Shown here in pieces: positions 50,787 to 58,811 of a stretch of DNA of 64,000 bases (the stretch's first letter is position 1; each line of letters begins with the position of its first letter). The notes beneath the pieces were generated by a model. It made no database searches. It worked only from the letters and a program-made list of their open reading frames with translations, and was not told where the DNA came from. Source of the stretch: Beduinella massiliensis (lineage in GTDB: Bacteria; Bacillota; Clostridia; Christensenellales; Aristaeellaceae); assembly GCF_900199405.1 (NCBI RefSeq), contig NZ_LT963430.1, forward strand, positions 248,001 to 312,000, given 5' to 3'. Made by a program: the position numbers and the translations under genes.

Positions 50787-52361
50787 TTACGGACGATCCT
50801 CGTCGTCCGGGCGGACGGGCTTTGCAAACGCCTCTTCCTTGCTGACGCGGGGGGCGAGCCCCTTGACGGGTTCCTCGCGCGGATCGAAGAAGTTGGCGAT
50901 TCGGCTGCGCTTCTTTTCGCCGCCCGCGCCGCGCTTTTCCACGCACTCGCGCAGGCGGTCGACCATCGAGGGCTTTGCGCGCGTGCCCGGTACGCGGATG
51001 TCGTCCATGCGCACGACGGGGTGAACGGCCGTCTGCTCCCAATCAGGCCACTGCGGCGGCTCCGGCAGGTCGTCGGCGGAAGCGCTGCCGTCATACGCCG
51101 CTTCGGACGTGGCCTGCGCTTCCGGGGCGGGAGCGGCCTCTTCCGGGATCGGCTCTTCTGAGACAGTCTCTTCCGGGGCAGGCGCTTCCTCCGACAGGTC
51201 GGGCGTTTGCGTTTCGCAGGACGTGCGCTGCCTGCGCCGCCTGCGCCGCGACGGTTCTTCCTCCGCGTCGGCCTGCGCGCTTTGCGCCTGCGGCGCGCGG
51301 TCCGTCCGTGCCTCTAGGGCTTCGAGCACCTCCGGCGCGTCGTAAGGCGCAAAGGGATCGACGCCGGGGACGAGTTCCTGTGAAGCCTCCGTATCCTCCG
51401 ACACAGGGCGGCCATAGACCTGCCGAAGGGATTCGTGGTCTACAGCCGGTTCCGCGGCTTCCGACTGCTCGCCATAGGCGGGCTGTGGCTGATAGACAGG
51501 CTGTTCGTCGTAAGCAGGCTGTGGCTGATAGACGGGTTGTTCGTCGTAAGAGGGCTGTGGCTGATAGATAGGTTGTTCGTCGTAAGCAGGCTGAGCCTGA
51601 TAGACAGGCTGCTCGTCGTAAGCGGGCTGGGGCTGATAGAGGGGCTGCTCGCCGTAAGCAGGCTGGGCTTGATAGATAGGTTGCTCATCGTAAGCGGGCT
51701 GTGGCTGATAGACGGCCTGTTCGCCATAAGCGGGCTGGGCTTGATAGATAGGTTGCTCATCGTAAGCGGGCTGTGGCTGATAGACGGGTTGTTCGTCGTA
51801 AGCAGGCTGGACTTGATAGATAGGTGGTTCGTCGTAAGCGGGCTGGGGCTGATAGAGGGGCTGCTCGTCGTAAGCGGGCTGGGCCTGATAGACAGTTTGA
51901 ACGTCGTAGCGCTGGCCGGGATACGCGCCGAGCACTTCCTCCGGAACGGCCTGCGCCCGCTCAAATGCCATCTGCTGCGCCGCCTCGTCCAGCTGTGGCG
52001 GTTCCTCGTGCACGGCGGGTACGATTCGGGTAGGCGCCTCGCTCAGGTATTCGCCAGAGCTCTCCGAGACGTTTTCCTCGTTCTTGTTTCGTCCGAAGCC
52101 GAGCATGCGCAAAAGGCCGCGCTTCACGCGCCGTGCGCGCGTCGCCCAGATGTGGTAGGGCTGCCAGCGGACGAGCCAGATGAGCCAATCCATCACGAGC
52201 CCGCCTGCCACCAGCACGAGCACGATCAGCAGCCAGTTGTTGCCAAGCCAGGCCAAGATACCGCGATCCCCGCCGCTCTGAAAGAGCGTGACGAGGCTGC
52301 CCACGGCGCTCTTGACCCAACTGAGCAGCACGCTGAAAAGCGTATCCGCAAATGCGCCCAT
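50787..52361 (-). CDS. Membrane protein with twelve-copy YQPQPAYDEQP repeat, cotranscribed with cdaA/cdaR
   Basis: 524 residues; ATG behind GGGAGGGAATC, only 12 bp after cdaR. The N-terminus has an amphipathic stretch (FADTLFSVLLSWVKSAVGSL) and one strong membrane helix (NNWLLIVLVLVAGGLVMDWLIWLV), then a basic patch (RARRVKRGLLRMLGFGRNK), so the rest is cytoplasmic. Residues about 155-300 are twelve 12-residue repeats rich in Tyr/Gln/Pro. An acidic, disordered region and a basic C-terminus (RIANFFDPREEPVKGLAPRVSKEEAF) follow. I do not recognise a family. Its operon suggests a link with c-di-AMP or envelope stress. Confidence 0.82.
   Translation of the reverse strand: MGAFADTLFSVLLSWVKSAVGSLVTLFQSGGDRGILAWLGNNWLLIVLVLVAGGLVMDWLIWLVRWQPYHIWATRARRVKRGLLRMLGFGRNKNEENVSESSGEYLSEAPTRIVPAVHEEPPQLDEAAQQMAFERAQAVPEEVLGAYPGQRYDVQTVYQAQPAYDEQPLYQPQPAYDEPPIYQVQPAYDEQPVYQPQPAYDEQPIYQAQPAYGEQAVYQPQPAYDEQPIYQAQPAYGEQPLYQPQPAYDEQPVYQAQPAYDEQPIYQPQPSYDEQPVYQPQPAYDEQPVYQPQPAYGEQSEAAEPAVDHESLRQVYGRPVSEDTEASQELVPGVDPFAPYDAPEVLEALEARTDRAPQAQSAQADAEEEPSRRRRRRQRTSCETQTPDLSEEAPAPEETVSEEPIPEEAAPAPEAQATSEAAYDGSASADDLPEPPQWPDWEQTAVHPVVRMDDIRVPGTRAKPSMVDRLRECVEKRGAGGEKKRSRIANFFDPREEPVKGLAPRVSKEEAFAKPVRPDDEDRP
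51462..51893 (-). repeat. Twelve 36-bp tandem repeats in the cdaR-linked gene
   Basis: Twelve in-frame 36-bp units encode [VIL]YQ[PAV]QP[AS]Y[DG]EQ[PAS] variants. Substitutions are shared between non-adjacent copies, as expected when units are reshuffled by unequal exchange. Confidence 0.95.
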
Positions 52362-52373
52362 GATTCCCTCCCG

Positions 52374-53717
52374 TTAATTCGTCTCTGTAATGGTGACCAG
52401 AATGGACGTGGTCGCCAGCGCGCACCCGAACGGCGGCGCGTTGTCGATGCGGCACTGCACCGGAAGCTGATATTCGCCGGGCGCGAGGCCCGACACGTCC
52501 ACGTAGAGCTGCACGTCGGAAGCCGAAAGCGCCGTCACGAACGCGTATCCGCCCGTGATCTGAACGGTGGTCTTGCTGGTGGCGAGCTTGACAGACCGGT
52601 TGTCCGCGGCGCCCTCGGCGGCGATGGCGACGTTCTTAATCGTCTTTTCGCGCTGTTCCTCCACCACGTCCGCCGTGATGAGCACCTCGCTCGCGCTCAC
52701 ATACTTGAGGTCGGACATGCGCTTCAGCTTGGCCGTGCCGCTCACGGAGGCCTCCGCACCGTCCACGCTCAGGGGCGTGTCGACGATGGCGCTCATCAGG
52801 CCGTCCAGCACCTCGCGGGTGCCCGCGACGCGCAGCGCCGCCGGGGTGACGACCACGTTGTCGAGGGAGAAGCCCTCGGCGGGCGTGCCGGTGACGGCGG
52901 TGGCCGCGTCCACGGGCAGCTCCATGCTGGGATAGACGTCCGTTTCCACGATGATGGAATCGATGATGACCGATTGGTTGGTGATCTGAATGAGCGGGGA
53001 GTCGAGCACCTTGCCGTCCTCGTCCTGCAGCTCGAGGGTGACGGCGCTGCGCTGCGTCTGGGGGGCGGCGGTCAGCTTGGACAGATCCAGCTTGGCGACC
53101 GCCCGCGTTACGCCGGAAACAAGGCTCTGCGGGCCGCCGATGGTGACATAGGAGGGGTCGGTGCGCGGCGTGTCGGCCCAAAGCCCTTCGGGGATGGAGC
53201 CGACGGATTCCACAACTACGGGGATGCGCCCGCGCATGGCATATGCGTCCACGTTCACGGTGACGGTGGAGGGCTCGACCTCAAGCACGCGCCCGTAGGA
53301 GGTGGAGGTGGTCACGCTGAGCTCCTGCTGGCCGGCGGCGCGTATCTTCGTCAGGTCGATGCGGGGATTGTAGCTGGAGCCGGTGGCGCGGGCGTAGTTC
53401 GCCTGGGGCACCTCCACCTTCATGCGCACGCTGGGTAGGAGGGCGGAGACGTCGTCGAGCACGATGTACCCGCGCGTGCGCAGGGTGTCCGCGCCGGTTA
53501 CGGTCACCTCGACGTTTTGAAAGACCTTTTCGCGCAGCAGCGTGCCGTCGGAGGCGATCAAAACGCTCCACAGGCACAGCGCGATGAGCACGGCGAAGAC
53601 CTTGAGAAACCAGTTGCTGGAGAGAATTTTGCGCACGCCGCGCGCGAAGCGGGAAAAGCGGCTATCCTTTTCCTTCTTGGGAAGCAGGTCACTCTTCTTG
53701 ATCGGACCGTTCATCAT
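52374..53717 (-). CDS. cdaR: CdaR-like YbbR-domain regulator of c-di-AMP synthase
   Basis: 447 residues; double ATG with AAGAGGAGG upstream. A short basic N-terminus precedes a membrane helix (WFLKVFAVLIALCLWSVLIA), followed by four YbbR-like beta-rich repeats of about 90 residues (FQNVEVTVTGADTLRTRGYIV; RIPVVVESVGSIPEGLW; YPSMELPVDAATAVTGTPAEGFSL; IKNVAIAAEGAADNRSVKLA) outside the membrane. CdaR binds CdaA and tunes c-di-AMP synthesis. Its start overlaps the last 29 bp of cdaA. Confidence 0.93.
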   Translation of the reverse strand: MMNGPIKKSDLLPKKEKDSRFSRFARGVRKILSSNWFLKVFAVLIALCLWSVLIASDGTLLREKVFQNVEVTVTGADTLRTRGYIVLDDVSALLPSVRMKVEVPQANYARATGSSYNPRIDLTKIRAAGQQELSVTTSTSYGRVLEVEPSTVTVNVDAYAMRGRIPVVVESVGSIPEGLWADTPRTDPSYVTIGGPQSLVSGVTRAVAKLDLSKLTAAPQTQRSAVTLELQDEDGKVLDSPLIQITNQSVIIDSIIVETDVYPSMELPVDAATAVTGTPAEGFSLDNVVVTPAALRVAGTREVLDGLMSAIVDTPLSVDGAEASVSGTAKLKRMSDLKYVSASEVLITADVVEEQREKTIKNVAIAAEGAADNRSVKLATSKTTVQITGGYAFVTALSASDVQLYVDVSGLAPGEYQLPVQCRIDNAPPFGCALATTSILVTITETN

Positions 53718-54576
53718 GGCGCTGCCTCCTCTTAAAGAAATTCATGAGCGACGGAGCCTGCGGCTCGGAGGGGCCCGCGTCGTAAAGCTCGTGCAGAATC
53801 AGTTCGATGGAGCGGGCGTCCAGGTGGCGCGTCAGCTTGCCTCCGCGCGCCATGGAGACGATGCCCGTCTCCTCCGAGACGATGAAGACCGTCGCGTCGG
53901 TCGTCTCGGAAATGCCCAGGCCCGCGCGGTGGCGGGTGCCCAGGTCGCGGCTGATGCCCGTGCCCTCTGAAAGATTGAGCAGGCAGGCGGCGGCCACCAC
54001 GCGGTCGCCGCGGACGATGACCGCGCCGTCGTGCAGCGGGGTGTTGGGCTCGAAGATGTTTTCGATCAGCGGCTGGGAGATGAGGCCGTCCACCTGGGTG
54101 CCGGTGTTGATGATCTCGGTCAGGCGGGTGCGGCGCTCGATGACGATCAGCGCGCCCACGCGCCGCTTGGCCATGTTGAGCAGCGCCCGCGTCATTTCGG
54201 TCACGATGAGGGCGACCTCGATTTCCCGATCGTCCGTCTTCACCCGGTCGAAGAGCGAGGAATTGCCGATGCCCTCAAGCATGCGGCGGATTTCCGGCTG
54301 GAAGACGACGATCAGCACCACGGGCCCGGCGCTGATGACCCACTTGAGCAGCGTGCTCAGCGTGCGCATGCCGAACAGCTCCGACAGCCACGAGGCCAGC
54401 AGCAGCACCACGATGCCCTTGGCAACCTGGCTCACGCGCGTCTGGCGCGTGTACTTGAGAAGTTGATAGATGAGAAAGGCGACGATCAGGATATCCAGGA
54501 TGTCCGCGATGCGCGGGCGGTGGAGGATGTTCCACACCATGTTCGACAGTTCGTCCCATAATTCAGTCAAGCGCAC
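53689..54576 (-). CDS. cdaA: Diadenylate cyclase (c-di-AMP synthase)
   Basis: 295 residues, GTG start. Three N-terminal membrane helices (ADILDILIVAFLIYQLLKYT; GIVVLLLASWLSEL; LLKWVISAGPVVLIVVFQPE) precede the DAC domain. The catalytic DGA lies in NTPLHDGAVIVRGDR (about residues 181-185) and the RHR motif in SRDLGTRHRAGLGISE (about 211-225). It makes c-di-AMP from two ATP at the inner membrane, controlling potassium, osmotic balance and wall status. The usual third gene, glmM, does not follow; a repeat protein takes its place. Confidence 0.96.
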   Translation of the reverse strand: MRLTELWDELSNMVWNILHRPRIADILDILIVAFLIYQLLKYTRQTRVSQVAKGIVVLLLASWLSELFGMRTLSTLLKWVISAGPVVLIVVFQPEIRRMLEGIGNSSLFDRVKTDDREIEVALIVTEMTRALLNMAKRRVGALIVIERRTRLTEIINTGTQVDGLISQPLIENIFEPNTPLHDGAVIVRGDRVVAAACLLNLSEGTGISRDLGTRHRAGLGISETTDATVFIVSEETGIVSMARGGKLTRHLDARSIELILHELYDAGPSEPQAPSLMNFFKRRQRHDERSDQEE

Positions 54577-54642
54577 ATTCCCCCGCTTTCTTTAGCGTAT
54601 ATCCATGCGGCGCTTCGCCGCGAAAAGCGTATGCTCTCCTTT

Positions 54643-54671
54643 ATTATACTACAGGCCCGCGCATCCTTGTA
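54643..54671 (-). promoter_or_regulatory. Candidate promoter of the cda operon
   Basis: Minus-strand TATAAT (54648-54643) with TACAAG (54671-54666) at 17 bp. The -10 is perfect and the -35 poor. It lies about 67 bp before the cdaA start. The remaining gap toward 54,853 carries the terminator listed next. Confidence 0.55.
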
Positions 54672-54799
54672 GGGTAAAGCCCAAACTTTTTTGCCGGAGG
54701 CTTCCTGCCCTAACTGACGAATGAGGAGGGGCTTCGGTTGCATCCAATTCCTGATTTGTAAGTCATTGCCTTTGCGCGGGCAGCGCGCGCCGGGGCGGC

Positions 54800-54852
54800 G
54801 AAAAACAAAAAAGCGGCGGCGGGACAGGGAAATCCTGCCTCGCCGCCGCCCC
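54800..54852 (-). terminator. Terminator of the DUF378 gene
   Basis: A GC-rich stem, GCGGCGGCGGGACAGG (from 54813) with CCTGCCTCGCCGCCGC (to 54849), is followed on the minus strand by T-rich sequence complementary to AAAAACAAAAAA (54801-54812). Confidence 0.8.
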
Positions 54853-54860
54853 AAAGAGGG

Positions 54861-55064
54861 TCACTCCTTGACGGTTTCACGGTCCTTGAACAGCAGCGTG
54901 ATCGACCACAGGCCCGCCGCGCCGACGAGGCCGTAGATGATCCGGCTGATCATCGCGCCCTGCCCGCCGAACAGGTAAGCCACCAGGTCAAACTGGAAGA
55001 GGCCGATGAGCCCCCAGTTGATCGCGCCGATGATGACCAGCAGCAACGAAAGACGATCCATCAT
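54861..55064 (-). CDS. DUF378 small membrane protein
   Basis: 67 residues; double ATG with AAAGGAGTGG upstream. Two hydrophobic helices around LSLLLVIIGAINWGLIGLFQFDLVAYLFG and MISRIIYGLVGAAGLWSITLL are the DUF378 signature (INWGL motif). Family members are small membrane proteins of unknown role, sometimes linked to stress. Confidence 0.93.
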   Translation of the reverse strand: MMDRLSLLLVIIGAINWGLIGLFQFDLVAYLFGGQGAMISRIIYGLVGAAGLWSITLLFKDRETVKE

Positions 55065-55170
55065 AGTCCACTCCTTTTTGGTTGTGCGTTCTTTCTACGC
55101 AGGTAGCATGGCCCAAAGGAGGGGGAACTATCCATCATCTCAAAATTTATTTGGAAATAAATGCGCGGCC

Positions 55171-55485
55171 TTACGCTTCCATCAGGGGATTGCGCACGTG
55201 GCGCTTTTTGCTTTCAGGCGCGATGAGCTCGATCTCCATGCGAGAAAAGGAAATCGGCTCCATAAAGTGATCCTGCGAAAAATGCGTGCGCCCGAAGGCG
55301 GCGAAGTCCTTTTCGTTCTTTTGCAGCCAAAGCGGGCGCGGCACGTCAAAGCGGCGGCAGAGCGCGAGCAGCGCCTCGTCGATGTCCTGCGGGTCGCAGG
55401 GTACCGTCTCGCTCTTTAAGATGCGCGTCCCCTTGACGATGCGCCCCCAAAGGCGCGTTTCCTCTTCCGGGGTGTTGATCTGCAT
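55171..55485 (-). CDS. Hypothetical protein
   Basis: 104 residues from the ATG at 55485, with AAGGAGACAG upstream; the longer frame to 55584 starts with low-quality sequence. EEETRLWGRIVKGTRILKSETVPCDPQDIDEALLALCRRFDVPRPLWLQKNEKDFAAFGRTHFSQDHFME is a compact, probably all-helical domain conserved as a hypothetical protein in Clostridia, with aromatic and His residues near the end. No known function. It has its own promoter. Confidence 0.8.
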   Translation of the reverse strand: MQINTPEEETRLWGRIVKGTRILKSETVPCDPQDIDEALLALCRRFDVPRPLWLQKNEKDFAAFGRTHFSQDHFMEPISFSRMEIELIAPESKKRHVRNPLMEA

Positions 55486-55533
55486 AGGGTCTGTCTCCTT
55501 TTCGTTCCGGCGCGGGCCGGGCTTCCTTCGGTT

Positions 55534-55562
55534 ATTATGACAGATTTGCGCGCCAGGCGCAA
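55534..55562 (-). promoter_or_regulatory. Promoter of the 104-residue gene
   Basis: Minus-strand TTGCGC (55562-55557), a 17-bp spacer and CATAAT (55539-55534), 49 bp before the ATG. Confidence 0.65.
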
Positions 55563-55590
55563 GGCGCGCGGCGGGAAAACGCATTTTTTC

Positions 55591-55619
55591 TTGCTCTTGG
55601 GAGGGATGCGGGGTATAAT
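55591..55619 (+). promoter_or_regulatory. Promoter of the metallo-beta-lactamase-fold gene
   Basis: TTGCTC (55591-55596), a 17-bp spacer and TATAAT (55614-55619), 47 bp before the ATG at 55666. Confidence 0.75.
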
Positions 55620-55665
55620 AAATAAGCCTCTATATCGATTGGACTTCGGAAGGATTTGTGCGTTC

Positions 55666-56463
55666 ATGCGTTTTTCGTTTTGCCCCCTCTTCTCCGGGTC
55701 GAGCGGCAACTGCCTGCTCGCCTGCGCGGGCGACACCCGCGTGCTCATCGACGCGGGCATGACGGGCCGCGCCATTTTGGGCGAGCTGTGCAAGCTGGGC
55801 GTGTCGCCCGATACGCTCTGCGGCATCCTCGTCACCCACGAGCACAGCGACCATATCCGCAGCGTCGGCATGCTGAGCCGCAGGTTCGATCTGCCCGTCT
55901 ACGCGAGCGAGGGAACCTGGTGCGCGATGGAGGAAAAGGTGCAGGGGGTTGCGCCCAAAAATCAGCGCGTCTTCGCCGCCGGGCAGGACTTCTTCGTGGG
56001 CAGCCTGGGGGTACAGCCCTTTTCGATTCCGCATGACGCGGCGGACCCGGTAGGCTTTTGCCTGCTGCACGGCGGCAGCAAGATCGCAGTGGCGACCGAC
56101 CTGGGGCATCTGAGCCCTTCCTGGATGCAGGCGGTGACGGGCGCGCAGGTGCTCCTGCTCGAATCGAACCACGACGTGGACATGCTTCTGCGCGGCCCCT
56201 ACCCGGCCCGGCTCAAGCAGCGCATCCGCGGGCGCAAGGGGCACCTTTCCAACGCGGACTGCGCAAAAGCGCTCACGGAGCTCGTGCCTACAGGCCTGCG
56301 CAGCGTCATTCTCGGCCATTTGAGCGGGGAAAACAACCTGCCGGAGCTGGCCTATCAGACGGCGCAGCAGGCGATTTCGGCGCTGGGAGCTGTCGTCGGG
56401 GAGGATGTGACGCTGGAGGTCGCCCGCCGGGATCAGATGAGCAGCCTCTTTACCGTGGCCTGA
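55666..56463 (+). CDS. YycJ/WalJ-like metallo-beta-lactamase-fold hydrolase
   Basis: 265 residues from ATG 55666. The metal motif HEHSDH, preceded by LLIDAG-type LIDAGMTG, and later ATDLGH and SNHD-containing LLLESNHDVDML identify the YycJ subgroup, which lacks substrate hints of beta-lactamases. YycJ proteins link cell division and DNA repair to the WalRK system in Bacillus, but here no walRK genes are adjacent. It is cytoplasmic and probably a nuclease-like phosphodiesterase. Confidence 0.92.
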   Translation: MRFSFCPLFSGSSGNCLLACAGDTRVLIDAGMTGRAILGELCKLGVSPDTLCGILVTHEHSDHIRSVGMLSRRFDLPVYASEGTWCAMEEKVQGVAPKNQRVFAAGQDFFVGSLGVQPFSIPHDAADPVGFCLLHGGSKIAVATDLGHLSPSWMQAVTGAQVLLLESNHDVDMLLRGPYPARLKQRIRGRKGHLSNADCAKALTELVPTGLRSVILGHLSGENNLPELAYQTAQQAISALGAVVGEDVTLEVARRDQMSSLFTVA

Positions 56464-56649
56464 CAAATTTTGTGCAGGGATTTCGGAGTGTAGAGCGTCT
56501 TATTTTTGCAGGAATTTGCAGGGTGCTTCTCGAACTCTCTGCGGATAACGGAGCTATGACGTCGCGCGCGGCTTTGCCGCGCGCCGATATTTCTTAATAT
56601 ATTTAGATGACGGGACGCCGAATTTTCAGGAAAGGCAGGTTGGGCGCCG

Positions 56650-58614
56650 ATGGAGACAGAAAGACCGCGCCGCAAGCGCGTTTCCCAGGCTGAGCTGGAT
56701 CGCCTGGCCGAGCAAAACCCGGCCCAGGAATTTTACGACTTCGACCCGCCGGCGCAGCGCATCGAGCGGCGCAGGCCGGAGCCGGTGTATACCCCGCCGC
56801 CCCGAACCGTGCAGCCCGAGTGGAAGCGGCGCGCGATCGAAAACGCGGCCGCGCAGCCCAAGCCCGCCGAAAAAACCAAACCCAGGCCGAAGCCCGCGCC
56901 CAAAACGGCGGCTTACGGCGCGCCCCGCTCCGCGTCGAGCGCCGCACGAAAGCCGGCGGCAAAGCCCGCTGCCAAGGCGGCAAAGCCAGCCCCCCGGGGG
57001 ACCGGACCTGCGCCGCGGACGGCGGCGAAGCCCGCGCCCCGGAGGGCCGCCGCGCCGCAGAAGGCCGCTGCGCCGAGCGCCAAAAGGCCGCCGGCAAAAA
57101 CCGGCGCGCAGCGCCCCACCACGAGGAACGCCTACGCGCGCGCCGGTGCGCAGGGCACCCGCTACGGTGCGCCGCCCCGCAGGAACGGCGGCTCCGGAGG
57201 CGGGCAGCGCCGCCGCGGCATCCTGCCGGCGTTGCTGGTGCTGGTCGTCCTCTTTGCGGGCGTCGGCATGGGCGGCATGTACGTGCTGGACGTCAAAAAT
57301 ACCCTTGCGCAGGGGGAAGGCGTCTTTTATCCGAACCTGTACATCAACGACATCGCCATCGGCGGTATGACGCAGCAGGAGGCATACGACGCGGTTTCCG
57401 CGCAGGTCGTCTCCTCGATCGGCGCGTGGAGCGTATCGCTCGTCTCCAACGGCGCGGAGGTCGGGCGTATCACGCCGAGCACGATCAACATGCGCTACGA
57501 CGTGGGCGACCAGATCAACCAGCTCTGGAACGTCGGCCGCACGGGCTCCACGCAGGAGCGCTATCAGCAGGTCAAGGCGCTTCAAATGGAGCCGGTCAAG
57601 CGCTACACGACGCTCGCGTACGACCTGAGCGGCATCGACGCGCTGCTGATGGAGATCAAGGCGCAGGTGGACACCCCGGCGGTGGACGCCCAGCGCATCC
57701 CCGACAGCACGAGGGTTCCGCCTTTCACCTATACGGACGAAACGGTCGGCTACGTGCTAGACACCTCGAGCGCCCATGAGGAGATCATGGGCATGGTGGA
57801 CAGGCTCGAGTCCGGCACCGTGGCGCTCACGCCGCAGGTCATTCAGCCGTCGGTGACGCGCGCGCAGCTGCAGAGCGAGATCGTGCTGCTGTCCACCTAC
57901 AAGACACCGCTGCGCAACAACAGCGGCAACACGGAGGGCCGCCTGGCCAACGTGGCGAAGGGCTGCGAATACTTCAACGGCATGGTCGTCAAGGCCGGGG
58001 AGAGCGTCTCCTTCAACAAGGTGACCGGCAAGCGCACGCAGAAGAACGGCTGGTACCCGGCGCTGGAAATCGCCTACGGCGAATACGTGGAGGGCTACGG
58101 CGGCGGCATCTGCCAGGTATCCTCTACGCTGTACAACGCGGTGGTCGGCGCGGGGCTGGAGATCGTCAAGCGCACGAACCACGGACTGGTCGTCGGCTAC
58201 CTGGAGAAGGGACTGGACGCGACGGTCGCGGACAACGGCCCGGACTTCGTCTTCAAGAACAACACGGGCGCGGACATCTACATTCAGGCGGAGTCGGAGG
58301 GCAAGGGAAAGAACTGCGTCTTCCGGATTTACGGCAGGCCCGACCCGAACGGCTACACCTACAAACTCGAAACGGAGGTGGCGGAGACGCTGCCCATCCC
58401 GGAGCCGGAGTACCGCGAGGACAAGGAACAGAAGTACGTCGTCTACGTGGACGAAGAGCCTTATGTATACAAAAAAGGCGAGGAAGGTTACAAGGTCAAC
58501 GCATATCTCGTGACCTACCAGAACGGCAATCCGATCTCCCGCGAATACCGCTATCAGGATACCTACAAGGCGGTAAAGCCTATTTACTACGTAGGTACGC
58601 AGTACAGGGACTGA
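56650..58614 (+). CDS. VanW-family cell-wall protein with long disordered N-terminus and C-terminal G5-like domain
   Basis: 654 residues. The first 185 are polar, rich in Ala/Pro/Lys (cytoplasmic, for example AAKPAPRGTGPAPRT), followed by a membrane helix (GILPALLVLVVLFAGVGMGG). Outside are a peptidoglycan-binding-4-like region (NLYINDIAIGGMTQQEAYDAV), the VanW domain (GCEYFNGMVVKAGESVSFN, then GYGGGICQVSSTLYNAVVGAGLEIVKR) and a G5-like end (VVYVDEEPYVYKKGEEGYKVNAYLV). It probably acts in wall assembly or vancomycin-type resistance-associated biology; the enzyme role of VanW is unknown. Confidence 0.93.
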   Translation: METERPRRKRVSQAELDRLAEQNPAQEFYDFDPPAQRIERRRPEPVYTPPPRTVQPEWKRRAIENAAAQPKPAEKTKPRPKPAPKTAAYGAPRSASSAARKPAAKPAAKAAKPAPRGTGPAPRTAAKPAPRRAAAPQKAAAPSAKRPPAKTGAQRPTTRNAYARAGAQGTRYGAPPRRNGGSGGGQRRRGILPALLVLVVLFAGVGMGGMYVLDVKNTLAQGEGVFYPNLYINDIAIGGMTQQEAYDAVSAQVVSSIGAWSVSLVSNGAEVGRITPSTINMRYDVGDQINQLWNVGRTGSTQERYQQVKALQMEPVKRYTTLAYDLSGIDALLMEIKAQVDTPAVDAQRIPDSTRVPPFTYTDETVGYVLDTSSAHEEIMGMVDRLESGTVALTPQVIQPSVTRAQLQSEIVLLSTYKTPLRNNSGNTEGRLANVAKGCEYFNGMVVKAGESVSFNKVTGKRTQKNGWYPALEIAYGEYVEGYGGGICQVSSTLYNAVVGAGLEIVKRTNHGLVVGYLEKGLDATVADNGPDFVFKNNTGADIYIQAESEGKGKNCVFRIYGRPDPNGYTYKLETEVAETLPIPEPEYREDKEQKYVVYVDEEPYVYKKGEEGYKVNAYLVTYQNGNPISREYRYQDTYKAVKPIYYVGTQYRD

Positions 58615-58633
58615 GCGTTTGAAAGGGAAAAAG

Positions 58634-58663
58634 GCGCCGCAGACGGCTCTGCGGCGCTTTTTT
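58634..58663 (+). terminator. Terminator of the VanW gene
   Basis: GCGCCGCAG (58634-58642) and CTGCGGCGC (58649-58657) make a perfect 9-bp stem with a 6-nt loop and six T's. Confidence 0.92.
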
Positions 58664-58718
58664 GCGCCCGATAGCAGAATTCTCCACAATGTTGCAGAAA
58701 TGCCCCACATCGTTTGGA

Positions 58719-58748
58719 TTGCTTTTTTCTGGATGTGGACTATATAAT
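58719..58748 (+). promoter_or_regulatory. Promoter of the ferric/phosphonate-type importer
   Basis: TTGCTT (58719-58724), an 18-bp spacer and TATAAT (58743-58748), 63 bp before the binding-protein start. Confidence 0.6.
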
Positions 58749-58811
58749 AATACCAGATGGGAGCCGAAAGACTTATCGGTTCCGGACAAAAAGAACTGGA
58801 GGCGTTCTGCA

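Noticed and set aside
51435-53438. 667-codon plus-strand open frame across the repeat gene and cdaR
   Set aside because: Antisense translation of the 36-bp repeats and of YbbR domains; the regular LIDRLFVV pattern only mirrors the repeat.
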